Origin: WJKQ01 sp043810515
GTDB lineage: Bacteria; Patescibacteriota; Gracilibacteria; UBA1369; LOWO2-01-FULL-3
Direction of reading: 5' to 3'
NCBI GenBank assembly: GCA_043810515.1
Contig: JBDRNZ010000005.1
Span: forward strand, 1-61,831
DNA: 61,831 bases
In this document: one piece after another, positions 50,675 to 58,963 of the stretch
Layout: each line of letters starts with the position of its first letter
How positions within the stretch are numbered: the stretch's first letter is position 1
Translations under genes and position numbers: made by a program
The notes under the pieces: generated by a model
Seen by the model: only the letters and a program-made list of their open reading frames with translations
The model's database searches: none
Told to the model about the DNA's origin: nothing

Positions 50675-52210
50675 ATGTGTGGTGTTGTTGGAATATATGG
50701 TCATGATTATGTCGCCCAGGATCTGTATGACTCTCTTTTGACGGTACAGCACCGCGGCCAGGATGCTTCCGGAATTATCACTTATGACGGTAAATTTCAC
50801 ATAAGGAAAGATTTTGGACTTGTGAGAGATATTTTTCACACACGACACATGAAGCGCCTTGCCGGCTATGTAGGCTTGGGCCATACCAGATATGCAACAA
50901 TCGGCAAGGGAAATATTGAGGAGATCCAGCCGTTTCTCGGGCCGGCGCCTTTCGGGGTTATGCTGGCTCACAATGGTAATCTGTTTAATTCATATGATCT
51001 GCGGAATGAAATTTTTGAAAAAGATCACCGTCTTGTGAATTCCGACAGCGACGCGGAGGTGCTGCTGAATCTTTTTACGAAGGCTCTGACAAAACAAAAT
51101 GCTGAGAACCTTGGAATGAAACATGTCTGCAAAGCCGTCGAAAGCGTCTTTGCAAGATCACAGGGGGCTTACAGCGTTGTCGCATACATCGCAAAACACG
51201 GCATGGTCGCGTTCCGCGATCCGCGCGGCATCCGGCCTTTAATATTCGGCAAACGTGAAAAGGGGCTTGTTACAGAATATATTTTCGCCTCCGAATCCGT
51301 CACTCTCGATATTCTCGGATTTAAAATCATAAGGGACGTAAAGGCCGGCGAAGTCATATTTATTGACGAACAAAACAGAAAAGTTCACAGCAAAGTTCTC
51401 ACAAAAAAGCAACATATTCCATGTATTTTCGAATACATTTATTTCGCTCGGCCCGACTCTTTAATAGACAGCGTTTCGGTTTACAAATCGCGCATAAGGA
51501 TGGGAGAAAAACTCGCTAAAAAAGTTAAAAAGTCCCGTCTGAATATAGATGTCGTGATGCCGGTGCCTGATTCCTCACGCACGGCGGCTCTGGCGCTTGC
51601 TGACGCGCTGGATCTGAAATATCGCGAGGGGCTTGTAAAAAACAGATATATCGGCCGGACTTTTATAATGCCCGGGCAGGCTGTCCGAAAAAAATCCATA
51701 AAATACAAACTGAACGCCATGCGGCTTGAAATTGAGGGAAAAAATATCCTTATTGTCGACGACAGTATCGTAAGAGGAAACACTTCAAGACAGATTGTTC
51801 AGATGGTGAGGGACGCCGGGGCAAAAAAAGTTTATTTTGCTTCATATTCGCCGCCGGTCATAAGTCCGTGTCTTTACGGAATAGACATTCCGACAACAAA
51901 AGAACTTATCGCGGCGAATGTTTCCGTCGAGGATGTCCGCAAATTTATAGGCGCGGACGCGTTGATTTATGAGGATCTGAAAGACGCTTTTGATTCATGC
52001 ATGGTAAAAAATGTCGGTCCAAAAGATTTTTGCATGGCGTGTTTTGATAAACACTATAAAACCGGCGATATCGACGAGGCGGTTTTAAAGAAAAACTCTG
52101 ATGCAAGGATGAAAGACAAGGTCTGCAGCAGCTGTGAACCCGCGCCGGATGCCGGAATTTCGGACGAGAATTCAAGTCCCGAGGCTGAAACACAGTTAAA
52201 CCTAATTTAG
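50675..52210 (+). CDS. purF: Amidophosphoribosyltransferase
   Basis: The protein has 511 residues. Met-Cys at the start gives the catalytic Cys of the Ntn glutaminase domain (MCGVVGIYGH, QHRGQDASGI). The PRPP domain carries ILIVDDSIVRGNTSRQIV. C-terminal Cys residues (CMACF, CSSC) may take part in an Fe-S cluster of the Bacillus type. There is no long propeptide, so Cys1 forms by Met removal. It makes phosphoribosylamine, the first purine step. Confidence 0.97.
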   Translation: MCGVVGIYGHDYVAQDLYDSLLTVQHRGQDASGIITYDGKFHIRKDFGLVRDIFHTRHMKRLAGYVGLGHTRYATIGKGNIEEIQPFLGPAPFGVMLAHNGNLFNSYDLRNEIFEKDHRLVNSDSDAEVLLNLFTKALTKQNAENLGMKHVCKAVESVFARSQGAYSVVAYIAKHGMVAFRDPRGIRPLIFGKREKGLVTEYIFASESVTLDILGFKIIRDVKAGEVIFIDEQNRKVHSKVLTKKQHIPCIFEYIYFARPDSLIDSVSVYKSRIRMGEKLAKKVKKSRLNIDVVMPVPDSSRTAALALADALDLKYREGLVKNRYIGRTFIMPGQAVRKKSIKYKLNAMRLEIEGKNILIVDDSIVRGNTSRQIVQMVRDAGAKKVYFASYSPPVISPCLYGIDIPTTKELIAANVSVEDVRKFIGADALIYEDLKDAFDSCMVKNVGPKDFCMACFDKHYKTGDIDEAVLKKNSDARMKDKVCSSCEPAPDAGISDENSSPEAETQLNLI

Positions 52211-52231
52211 TCTTTTAAATTTTGACCGGTT

Positions 52232-53542
52232 ATGAAAAAAGTACTTTTAATCGGCAGCGGTGCGAGAGAACACGCAATTGCCGAAGCTCTTAAGAAGAGT
52301 CGGTATCATGTTTCGCTTTTTACTATCGGCAGTTCAAAAAATCCCGGGATTTTTAAAATGAGCGAGGAATATATCGTGGCGGATCTTTGCGACAAAGATT
52401 TGATAGCGGAGGTCGCGGCGCGAGTGCGTCCGGATTTCGCCGTAATCGGGCCGGAAGCCCCTATTGCATGTGGAATTGTTGACATGCTTCTGGAAATGGA
52501 AATCAAAAGTGCCTCGCCCCTGGCCACGGTCGGCAGGCTTGAATCCTCGAAATCTTTTGCGCGCGATTTAATGCAAAAACATCAGATTCCCGGAAATCCG
52601 AAATTTAAGGTTTTTTATGATGGGAATGGTCTGGAAGATTTTTTTATAGAACTTGGCGAGAATTTTGTGGTAAAGGCTGACGGATTGAAAGGCGGCAAAG
52701 GTGTAAAAGTTTCCGGTGATCACTTAAAAAGTATTGAGGAGGGAATCGCGTACGCGAAAGAATGCCTTGTCGACGCGGGGCGGGTGGTGGTTGAGGAAAA
52801 ACTTGTCGGGCAGGAATTCAGCCTGATGAGTTTTTGTGACGGAACCTATACCGTTGACATGCCGATTGTGCAGGATCACAAGCGCGCTTTCGAGGGCGAC
52901 AAGGGGCCGAATACCGGCGGGATGGGTTCGTACAGCATGGAAAATCATCTTATGCCGTTTCTGACGGCGCGCGATGTGGCTGAGGCGAGCGACATAAACA
53001 AGCATGTTGCGAAAGCAGTTTTTGAGGAAACCGGAAGTTATTTTAAAGGCGTAATGTATGGCGGTTTTATGGTTACCAAAAGCGGCGTGAAGTTGATCGA
53101 ATACAACGCGCGTTTTGGCGATCCGGAAGCCATGAATGTTCTACCAATACTGAAAACGGATTTTGTGGATATCTGTGAAGGAATTATAAATAAAACTCTG
53201 GCTCAGGTGACGGTCGAATTCGAAAAAAAGGCTACCGTCTGCAAATATGTCGTGCCGGAAGGCTATCCGGACAAACCTGTAAAAGGCGAAAAAATCGTCG
53301 TGGGCGAGGTCCCGGCGGGTGTGAAAGTTTATTACGCTTCCGTGGACCTCCGCGAGGACGGACTTTATTTAGGCGGCTCGCGGGCTGTGGCTTTTGTCGG
53401 AATCGGGGATAATATCGCGGAGGCGGAAAAGCTTGCACAGAGCGCTGTTATGGCCGTTGAAGGTCCGGTTTTTTACAGAAAAGATATCGGGACGGCCGAG
53501 CTGATAGAGGCGAGGGTGAAGATGGTGGAGGGACTGAGGTAG
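52232..53542 (+). CDS. purD: Phosphoribosylamine-glycine ligase
   Basis: The protein has 436 residues, normal for PurD. Motifs: LIGSGAREHAIAEAL, VIGPEAPIACGIVD, VVKADGLKGGKGVKV, KRAFEGDKGPNTGGMGSYS and IEYNARFGDPEAMNVLP. This ATP-grasp enzyme makes glycinamide ribonucleotide. It lies 21 bases after purF. Other pur genes are not in the window. Confidence 0.97.
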   Translation: MKKVLLIGSGAREHAIAEALKKSRYHVSLFTIGSSKNPGIFKMSEEYIVADLCDKDLIAEVAARVRPDFAVIGPEAPIACGIVDMLLEMEIKSASPLATVGRLESSKSFARDLMQKHQIPGNPKFKVFYDGNGLEDFFIELGENFVVKADGLKGGKGVKVSGDHLKSIEEGIAYAKECLVDAGRVVVEEKLVGQEFSLMSFCDGTYTVDMPIVQDHKRAFEGDKGPNTGGMGSYSMENHLMPFLTARDVAEASDINKHVAKAVFEETGSYFKGVMYGGFMVTKSGVKLIEYNARFGDPEAMNVLPILKTDFVDICEGIINKTLAQVTVEFEKKATVCKYVVPEGYPDKPVKGEKIVVGEVPAGVKVYYASVDLREDGLYLGGSRAVAFVGIGDNIAEAEKLAQSAVMAVEGPVFYRKDIGTAELIEARVKMVEGLR

Positions 53543-53608
53543 GAATTTAAAAAAATTTAATAAAAATTTTAAAAGCATTTGATATTATTTTTTCTCATTA
53601 GTAATTTT

Positions 53609-54142
53609 ATGAGAAAGGATTTTAATAACTATGCTTTTATTGACAGCCAAAATTTGAATCTTGCGATAAACGACGCTGGCTGGAAATTGGATTTCGCAAG
53701 ATTTCGTATTTATTTAAAAGACAAGTATAAAGTAAAAAAAGCGTATCTTTTCGTTGGCTATTTATCTAGAAATGAGCGTCTTTATTGATACAAGCTTATT
53801 TTTAAGCCTACTTTACGGAGAGGACAGACAGTTATTAAGGGGAATTGTGACGCAGAATTGGTTTTGCATTGCATGATTGAATATAAAAAATTTGATAAGG
53901 CGATCATTGTCACCGGTGACGGGGATTTTTATTGTCTTGTTGATTACCTTGCAAAGACTAATAAATTATTAAAAGTCGGAATTCCCAATAAATATAAATA
54001 CTCTGCTTTACTAAGAAATTTCGGTAATTATCACTTTTATATCAATAAGCTAAAGCATTTATTGGAACACAAAAAAAGAGGCATAATGATCGGGACTTTC
54101 CCCTTTCGTAGCCTCTTATCGTGGTGTTTTTATTGTAGGTAA
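53609..54142 (+). pseudogene. NYN-domain (LabA/PIN-like) gene broken by an in-frame TGA
   Basis: Residues before the TGA (53786-53788) read NYAFIDSQNLNLAI and KAYLFVGYLSRNERLY, and those after it YKLIFKPTLRRGQTVIKGNCDAELVLHCMIEY and VTGDGDFYCLVDYL. Both halves are in the same frame and match one NYN-domain protein, which is usually about 160-170 residues. About six residues (helix LQKAG-like) are missing at the stop, so an in-frame deletion probably created the TGA. Other genes here use TGA as stop, so recoding is unlikely. NYN proteins are putative RNases. Confidence 0.85.
54071..54117 (-). terminator. Terminator for the pheA operon inside the NYN 3' end
   Basis: AAGAGGC and GCCTCTT arms (54111-54117 and 54076-54082) enclose an inner GGGA/TCCC helix. 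On the minus strand the stem is followed by seven T residues, giving a strong terminator about 50 bases after the pheA stop. It overlaps the end of the broken NYN gene. Confidence 0.75.
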
Positions 54143-54169
54143 AACTAAATGTAATTTCAATAGTTTTTT

Positions 54170-55048
54170 TTAATAACTTCCCAGGATTTTTAGTTTTGCG
54201 ACTTTGCGGGCGACTTTTTCTAAGGTTTTGCGGACTTTTGGGTCGGAGAGAAGACCGTCAAAGTCGAGATAAAAAATATAATCGCCGAATTTTGTTTTTG
54301 TGGGACGGGATTCTATTTTTGTCATGTTGATGCCGGCGTCCGCGAAATCTTTAAAAACCGTAAAAAGGCTGCCGGGAGAGTCTTTACTGAAGTGGAATGC
54401 AATCGACGTCTTTGATCTAATTTTTTGTTCGGAAGTGGTCGGGGTTTTGGATTTGGAATCGGTCGTAGGTTTTTCGCTTATTCTTCCTTTTCCGATAATT
54501 ACAAAAACTGTGGCGTTGTCTTTTTTGTCCTCGATATTTTTTGCAAGAATTCTTAATCCGTTTTGGTTTGCGGCAACTTCGGGAGCTATGACCGCGATGG
54601 ACTTGTCGGAAGAGTTCTGCAGCCTTTTTATCGCCGCGGTTGTTGACTGAAAACTTTCAAGCGATGCGTTCGGAAAATGTTTTTTCAGATACTTTTTGCA
54701 CTGACCGAGCGCCTGATAATGCGAAAGAATCCTTTTTATTCCACGCGTATTTGAATTCGACAAAGAAATAAGACAGTGATGAACCGGCAGAGAAATTTCG
54801 CTTATTATATGAACCTTACTTTGAAAGAGACAGTCCAGAGTTTCTCTGACGGTGCCGTGGAGCGCGTTTTCCACAGGCGCTATTCCCATCACGGCTTTGC
54901 CCTTTTCAACGACAGAAAAAACCTCGTCAATATCTCTTGCGAAGAGTTTTTTAAGTTTCAGGCCGGACTTTTTTAAAAATTTATCGGCCGCGATATCAGA
55001 AAAAGTGTTTTTTGGGCCGAGAACGGCAATGTTTCGCAAAGGTGTCAT
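54170..55048 (-). CDS. pheA: Prephenate dehydratase with ACT domain
   Basis: The protein has 292 residues. PDT motifs: VLGPKNTFSDIAADKF, GIAPVENALHGTVRETLD, LSHYQALGQCKKYL, and DNATVFVII, where the family TRF is changed to TVF, keeping Thr. The ACT domain (SIAFHFSKDSPGSLFTVFKDFADAGINMTKIESRPTK) is complete, so feedback inhibition by phenylalanine is likely. It converts prephenate to phenylpyruvate. It overlaps the YtxH-like gene by four bases. Confidence 0.93.
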   Translation of the reverse strand: MTPLRNIAVLGPKNTFSDIAADKFLKKSGLKLKKLFARDIDEVFSVVEKGKAVMGIAPVENALHGTVRETLDCLFQSKVHIISEISLPVHHCLISLSNSNTRGIKRILSHYQALGQCKKYLKKHFPNASLESFQSTTAAIKRLQNSSDKSIAVIAPEVAANQNGLRILAKNIEDKKDNATVFVIIGKGRISEKPTTDSKSKTPTTSEQKIRSKTSIAFHFSKDSPGSLFTVFKDFADAGINMTKIESRPTKTKFGDYIFYLDFDGLLSDPKVRKTLEKVARKVAKLKILGSY

Positions 55049-55344
55049 TTCATGCGTTTTTTCAGAGTTTTTCTGGCTTTGGAAATGACTTTTTCAACCT
55101 TTTTTCTGCCTTCTTTATACTCTTTTGAAGATGCTACTTTTCCCGAACAAGTTTTGCAGCTTTCGCCGATTTCTTTTCCCATTCCGACAACCGTGCTTCT
55201 TACAGTATCGAGTCCCGTTCCTCCCGAATCAACTTCTTTTTTCAGATCTTTTCTTAATTCCTCGCCTTTTTTGGGCGCAAACAAAATTCCCAATGCCGCA
55301 CCTCCTACAAGCCCTGCAAGCAATGATTTTAGACCTTTAAACAT
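55045..55344 (-). CDS. YtxH-like small protein
   Basis: The protein has 99 residues. It starts MFKGLKSLLAGLVGGAALGILFAPKKGEELRKDL, the YtxH signature of a hydrophobic Gly-zipper helix then KKGEELR. A Cys pair (CKTC) and a basic helical tail follow. Such proteins are membrane-anchored and often stress-related; the function is poorly known. It overlaps pheA by four bases (ATGA), so the two are coupled. Confidence 0.85.
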   Translation of the reverse strand: MFKGLKSLLAGLVGGAALGILFAPKKGEELRKDLKKEVDSGGTGLDTVRSTVVGMGKEIGESCKTCSGKVASSKEYKEGRKKVEKVISKARKTLKKRMK

Positions 55345-55399
55345 ATGAAATGAGGTTAGTTATTCTTGCTTGAATAGTAACAATGTTTCCGTGAATGAA

Positions 55400-55984
55400 T
55401 CAAGAGAACTTTACTCCAAATTTCTGGAGAATTTTGTGAAGTTTGAAAATTGGCAGGCCGACGACGTTGAAGTAGTCGCCGTCGATTTTTTTGATGAATA
55501 AGGCGCCGAGGCCCTGAATGGCGTAGCCGGCGGCTTTGTCATGGCCTTCGCCGGAAGCGACATAAGAGGAAATGTCGGATTCTTCAAGGCGGTCCATTGT
55601 TACGAGAGTGGTTTCGAGGGCGGAAATGGCAGTGTTTTTGTCCGAATCAATGACGCAAACGCCGGAAATGACCCTGTGCGTGGTGTTGCTGAGAAGGCGG
55701 AGAATTACGGCAGCGTCAGAGACGTCTTTTGGTTTTCCGAGCATGTGGTCCTCAAACGCGACAACCGTGTCGACTCCGATTACAAGCGCGTTTTTGTAAT
55801 GGCGCGCGACGTCCTGGGCTTTGCCGATTGCGTTGTGGATCGCGAGTTCTTCAGGCGTGAGATGCGTGTCCTTTTCCTCAAAATCGCTGGCGTGAACCAT
55901 AAAATCCATTCCGAGCATGGCTAGAAGCTCTTTGCGACGCGGACTTTTTGAGGCGAGAATAATTTGTTTGTCGGATTTGAACAT
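55400..55984 (-). CDS. maf: Maf-family nucleotide pyrophosphatase
   Basis: The protein has 194 residues. Motifs: ILASKSPRRKELL, VIGVDTVV, LGKPKD, and KAAGYAIQGLGALFIKKIDGDYFNVVGLP. Maf hydrolyses non-canonical or excess nucleoside triphosphates (dTTP/UTP type when motif matches) and can block septation when overproduced. The length is normal. The divergent rpsT gene starts about 70 bases away. Confidence 0.95.
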   Translation of the reverse strand: MFKSDKQIILASKSPRRKELLAMLGMDFMVHASDFEEKDTHLTPEELAIHNAIGKAQDVARHYKNALVIGVDTVVAFEDHMLGKPKDVSDAAVILRLLSNTTHRVISGVCVIDSDKNTAISALETTLVTMDRLEESDISSYVASGEGHDKAAGYAIQGLGALFIKKIDGDYFNVVGLPIFKLHKILQKFGVKFS

Positions 55985-55991
55985 GGTTTTG

Positions 55992-56020
55992 TTGACTTGA
56001 ATGGCTTCATACCTTAAAAT
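55992..56020 (+). promoter_or_regulatory. Promoter of rpsT
   Basis: TTGACT (55992-55997) and TAAAAT (56015-56020) with a 17-base spacer lie 32 bases before the rpsT ATG, between it and the divergent maf gene. Confidence 0.6.
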
Positions 56021-56052
56021 CTCACCGCCTATATTATCTTAAACATTCAAAA

Positions 56053-56472
56053 ATGCCACTATTAAAGTCTTCGAAAAAGCAGATGAGACAGAGCCTTAAG
56101 CGCAGAAAGAGAAATGCGCCCGTAAAAAGCGAGCTGAAAACATTATTCAAAAAAGAGCTTAAATACATAAGCGAAGGAAAAACCGAGGAGGCGGTAAAGC
56201 TTTTGCCGACAGTTTATTCGATCATCGACATCGCCTGCAAAAAAAATCTCATTCACCAAAATAATGCCGCGCGCAAAAAATCACGACTCGCGCGGGAACT
56301 GAACGATCTTCAGAAAAACGGTCCAAAAGCGGCCAGTGTTGCGACTACATCTAAGGTTGAGACCGAGCGTGCCGAGAAAAAAGCCGCGAAAGTTGTAAAA
56401 AAGGCCGAGAAAGCAGAGAAAAAGGCAGCGAAAGCCGAGAAGGCAGAGGAGGCTGAGGCAAAAACCGAGTAA
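56053..56472 (+). CDS. rpsT: 30S ribosomal protein S20 with Lys/Ala-rich tail
   Basis: The protein has 139 residues. The first 90 are S20-like (KKQMRQSLKRRKRNAPVKSELKTLFKKEL, LIHQNNAARKKSRLARELN). S20 is normally about 85-90 residues; the last 50 form a charged Lys/Ala/Glu repeat tail (AEKKAAKVVKKAEKAEKKAAKA). S20 binds 16S rRNA. The tail may add rRNA or nucleoid contacts. Two tRNA genes follow. Confidence 0.93.
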   Translation: MPLLKSSKKQMRQSLKRRKRNAPVKSELKTLFKKELKYISEGKTEEAVKLLPTVYSIIDIACKKNLIHQNNAARKKSRLARELNDLQKNGPKAASVATTSKVETERAEKKAAKVVKKAEKAEKKAAKAEKAEEAEAKTE

Positions 56473-56488
56473 AAGTTCCTTAAAATAT

Positions 56489-56564
56489 GGGCCAGTAGCT
56501 CAGAGGTTAGAGCAGTCGGCTCATAACCGATTGGTCGTAGGTTCAATTCCTACCTGGCCCACCA
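56489..56564 (+). tRNA. tRNA with CAT anticodon (Met elongator or Ile2), CCA encoded
   Basis: Acceptor GGGCCAG/CTGGCCC, discriminator A, CCA at 56562-56564. The anticodon loop is CTCATAA (CAT). It lacks the unpaired position-1 feature of initiator tRNA. The body AGAGCAG...CTCATAA...TTGGTCG also resembles tRNA-Ile2, whose C34 is changed to lysidine, so identity depends on tilS. Confidence 0.95.
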
Positions 56565-56588
56565 AGATTTTTCAGGCTGGGAAAAAAT

Positions 56589-56665
56589 GGGGCTTTAGCT
56601 CAGCTGGCTAGAGCGCTTCCATGGCATGGAAGAGGCCAGGGGTTCAAATCCCCTAAGCTCCACCA
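56589..56665 (+). tRNA. tRNA-Ala (GGC), CCA encoded
   Basis: Acceptor GGGGCTT/AAGCTCC contains the G3-U70 pair that defines tRNA-Ala. The anticodon loop ATGGCAT carries GGC. Discriminator A, CCA at 56663-56665. It ends three bases before the ldh stop. Confidence 0.97.
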
Positions 56666-56667
56666 GA

Positions 56668-57588
56668 TTACAGAAACGCCTTCAAAGTTTCCACGCTTTT
56701 TGTCAGTTTGCGCTGTTCGTTTTCGTCGAGGGGGACGTGGATGACTTTTTCGATGCCGTTGCGGCCGAGGACGCATGGCACTGAAAGGCAGACGTCGTTG
56801 TGGCCGTAGTAATCTTTCAAAAGTGTTGAGAGCGGGAAAACCATTTTTTTGTCCTCAAAGATGGCTTTTGTGATCTCGCGGATGGCCGTGGCTATGGAAT
56901 AACAGGTGTAGCCCTGATCGTGGATGATGCGATAAGCGGCGTTTTTCGTGTCTTCGTAGCATTTTTCAGCGATTTTTCTGGAGAATCCCTCGAAGTCGTA
57001 GAGAGATTTTCCGAGGACGTTTGCGCTGCTGTAAACCGGAAATGACGTGTCGCCGTGTTCGCCGAGAATGTAGGCGTCGACGCTGTTCGGATGGATATTT
57101 ATTTTTTCGGAAATATGGAACTGGAGGCGCGCGGTGTCGAGAATTGTTCCCGTTCCAAAAACCCTGCCGGATGGAAATTTTGAAAGTTTCAGGGCCTCAT
57201 AAGCCAAAATATCCACAGGATTCGCGACAACAATAATTATTGCGTTCGGAGCCGCTTTTGCGACTTTTGGGATGATGCCCGCGAATATCTTTTTATTGGC
57301 TTTTACAAGATCGAGACGTGACTCCCCTTTCTCCTGCCTTTTTCCCGCTGTGACGATGACCACGCTTGAATCTTTGCATAATTTATAGTTGTCGCCGGAC
57401 TCGATTTCCGTGTAAGGCGTGAAAGGAATTGCGTGTTTGAGATCGAGCATGAGCCCGTTCGCGCGTTCTTTATTTACATCTAGCAGAGCCATTTCTGTTA
57501 CCGCTCCGGAAAGAAGAAATGCGTAAGCCGTTGTCGCTCCGACGCTGCCGCAGCCTATTATCGAGGCTTTGAAGGTATTATTTTTCAT
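56668..57588 (-). CDS. ldh: L-lactate dehydrogenase
   Basis: The protein has 306 residues from ATG 57588 (a TTG nine bases upstream is possible). Motifs: IIGCGSVGATTAYAF, VTAGKRQEKGESRLDLV, VVANPVDILAYEA, and GEHGDTSFPVYS with catalytic His. Gln in the RQEKGESR loop, where malate dehydrogenases have Arg, supports lactate as substrate. It regenerates NAD+ in fermentation. Palindromes at 57609-57650 lie upstream. Confidence 0.93.
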   Translation of the reverse strand: MKNNTFKASIIGCGSVGATTAYAFLLSGAVTEMALLDVNKERANGLMLDLKHAIPFTPYTEIESGDNYKLCKDSSVVIVTAGKRQEKGESRLDLVKANKKIFAGIIPKVAKAAPNAIIIVVANPVDILAYEALKLSKFPSGRVFGTGTILDTARLQFHISEKINIHPNSVDAYILGEHGDTSFPVYSSANVLGKSLYDFEGFSRKIAEKCYEDTKNAAYRIIHDQGYTCYSIATAIREITKAIFEDKKMVFPLSTLLKDYYGHNDVCLSVPCVLGRNGIEKVIHVPLDENEQRKLTKSVETLKAFL

Positions 57589-57608
57589 GATGGGCAAATA
57601 ATATCATA

Positions 57609-57650
57609 TTTCCACCTGGGTGGAAAAGTGTGACCGGTCACAATTTTCCA
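57609..57650. promoter_or_regulatory. Overlapping palindromes upstream of ldh
   Basis: TTTCCACC-TG-GGTGGAAA (57609-57626) overlaps a nearly perfect 30-bp palindrome centred on GTGACC/GGTCAC (57621-57650), which includes the hflX stop codon. The two folds share GGAAA and cannot form together, like an attenuator or overlapping operators. The core matches palindromes at 5575 and 6335. Confidence 0.6.
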
Positions 57651-58897
57651 AGATTGATTTCGATTTTTTTAATCAGTTCTTCCAGGTTCAGTTTTTCATT
57701 CGCGGAAACAAATGCCGGCATAAAATCTTTGTATTTTCTTTTCAGAATTTTCGGATTCTCCGCGGGTTTGTGCTTTTTTGGGGCGGGAGTTTCCCAGCCG
57801 AGCAGTTTCGCGGTTCCACTTCCCGCTGGAAGAAGGCTGCGTGTAGGGACAACGGGCGTTACTTCTCTTCGAATTGAAACCGCCGGCAAAAGATCGATTT
57901 TATTAAAAACATAAATTTTCGGCTTATCATGAAGGCCGATCTGATCAAGAATTTCCTCAACAACTTTTATTTTCATATGAATTTCGGGATCGGTGATATC
58001 GATGACGTGAAGAATCATGTCGGATTCAATAGTTTCGGCAAGAGTGGATTTGAACGCCTGTATGAGCGACGGCGGCAGATTCCGGATAAAACCGATTGTG
58101 TCGGAAATTAGGAGTTCTCTGCCTTTCACGTATTCGCCGTTATCAGGATATGACTGCGGGGCGATGTAAAGTTTTCCGACTCTTGTATCGAGAGTGGCAA
58201 ACAATTTGTCCGCGACGTAAGCGCCTTTGTTTGTCAGCGCGTTTAAAATGGAGCTTTTACCGGCGTTTGTGTAACCCACGAGCGCGGCTGTCTGCAAGTT
58301 TAAGCGGCGGCGGCGTTCCCTGTGGTGGGAATTTATGAGTTCGTAATGTTTGAGCTTTTTCATGATGCTTAATTCCTGGCTTTGCAGGTGGCGTTTCATG
58401 ATTTCGATGTTGGCTTCGCCGGCTCCGGCGCGAAGTCCCTTCGCGCCGGACTGTCTGGAAAGTTCCATTCCCATTCCAAAAATTCTCGGCCCCATATGAC
58501 GGATTCCAGCGAGTTCTATCTGCAACTTTGCCTCCGTACTCTGGGCATGTTTATCAAAAATTTTCAAAATCAAATCTATTCTGTCCCATGCCTCCATTTC
58601 CGCTTTCCGTAAAATTTCCAAAAGATTATAAATCTGTTTCGGCTTTAAAATGTTGTTAACGATGAGGATTTTCGCGTCGTGAGTCTTTCCCATTTCAAAT
58701 ATCTCCTCGACTTTTCCTTTACCGATATACGTGTCATAATCCGGAGTCCCGCGCCGCTGGATTGTTTTCACCACAACTATTCCGCCGTATGTGTTCACAA
58801 GATTTTCGAGTTCGTTTAGACGTTTCTCGGCCTCCTCACGGGGGGTTTCTTTGTCAATCACGTCTATCAAAATCGCTTTGGTTTTTTCGGGTTTCAT
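57638..58897 (-). CDS. hflX: GTPase HflX with an in-frame insertion
   Basis: The protein has 419 residues. HflX motifs: QRRGTPDYDTYIGKGKVEEI, GYTNAGKSS (G1), LLISDTIGFIRNLP (G3) and NKID (G4). Between NKID and VSANEKLN (G5-like) lie about 60 residues where typical HflX has about 20; the extra part (REVTPVVPTRSLLPAGSGTAKLLGWETPAPKKHKP) is low in family character. HflX rescues stalled 70S ribosomes. The insertion may be a translated REP-like element. Confidence 0.93.
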   Translation of the reverse strand: MKPEKTKAILIDVIDKETPREEAEKRLNELENLVNTYGGIVVVKTIQRRGTPDYDTYIGKGKVEEIFEMGKTHDAKILIVNNILKPKQIYNLLEILRKAEMEAWDRIDLILKIFDKHAQSTEAKLQIELAGIRHMGPRIFGMGMELSRQSGAKGLRAGAGEANIEIMKRHLQSQELSIMKKLKHYELINSHHRERRRRLNLQTAALVGYTNAGKSSILNALTNKGAYVADKLFATLDTRVGKLYIAPQSYPDNGEYVKGRELLISDTIGFIRNLPPSLIQAFKSTLAETIESDMILHVIDITDPEIHMKIKVVEEILDQIGLHDKPKIYVFNKIDLLPAVSIRREVTPVVPTRSLLPAGSGTAKLLGWETPAPKKHKPAENPKILKRKYKDFMPAFVSANEKLNLEELIKKIEINLGKL

Positions 58898-58929
58898 TTA
58901 AGGCAATACTATGGCTTATTTGTGAAAAA

Positions 58930-58957
58930 TTGAAGAGATTTTTTGTTTATGTATAAT
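58930..58957 (+). promoter_or_regulatory. Promoter giving a likely leaderless mRNA
   Basis: TTGAAG (58930-58935) and a perfect TATAAT (58952-58957) are separated by 16 bases. The ATG at 58964 is six bases after the -10 box, so transcription would start on or next to the start codon. Confidence 0.65.
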
Positions 58958-58963
58958 GGCGGT

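Noticed and set aside
53786..53788. Genome-wide TGA recoding to glycine
   Set aside because: Intact genes (1489-2187, nth, hflX) end in TGA, so the code looks standard; one broken gene is not enough.
53909..53920. Another copy of the GTCACCGGTGAC palindrome
   Set aside because: It encodes the conserved VTGDGD motif of the NYN domain, so codon constraint explains it.
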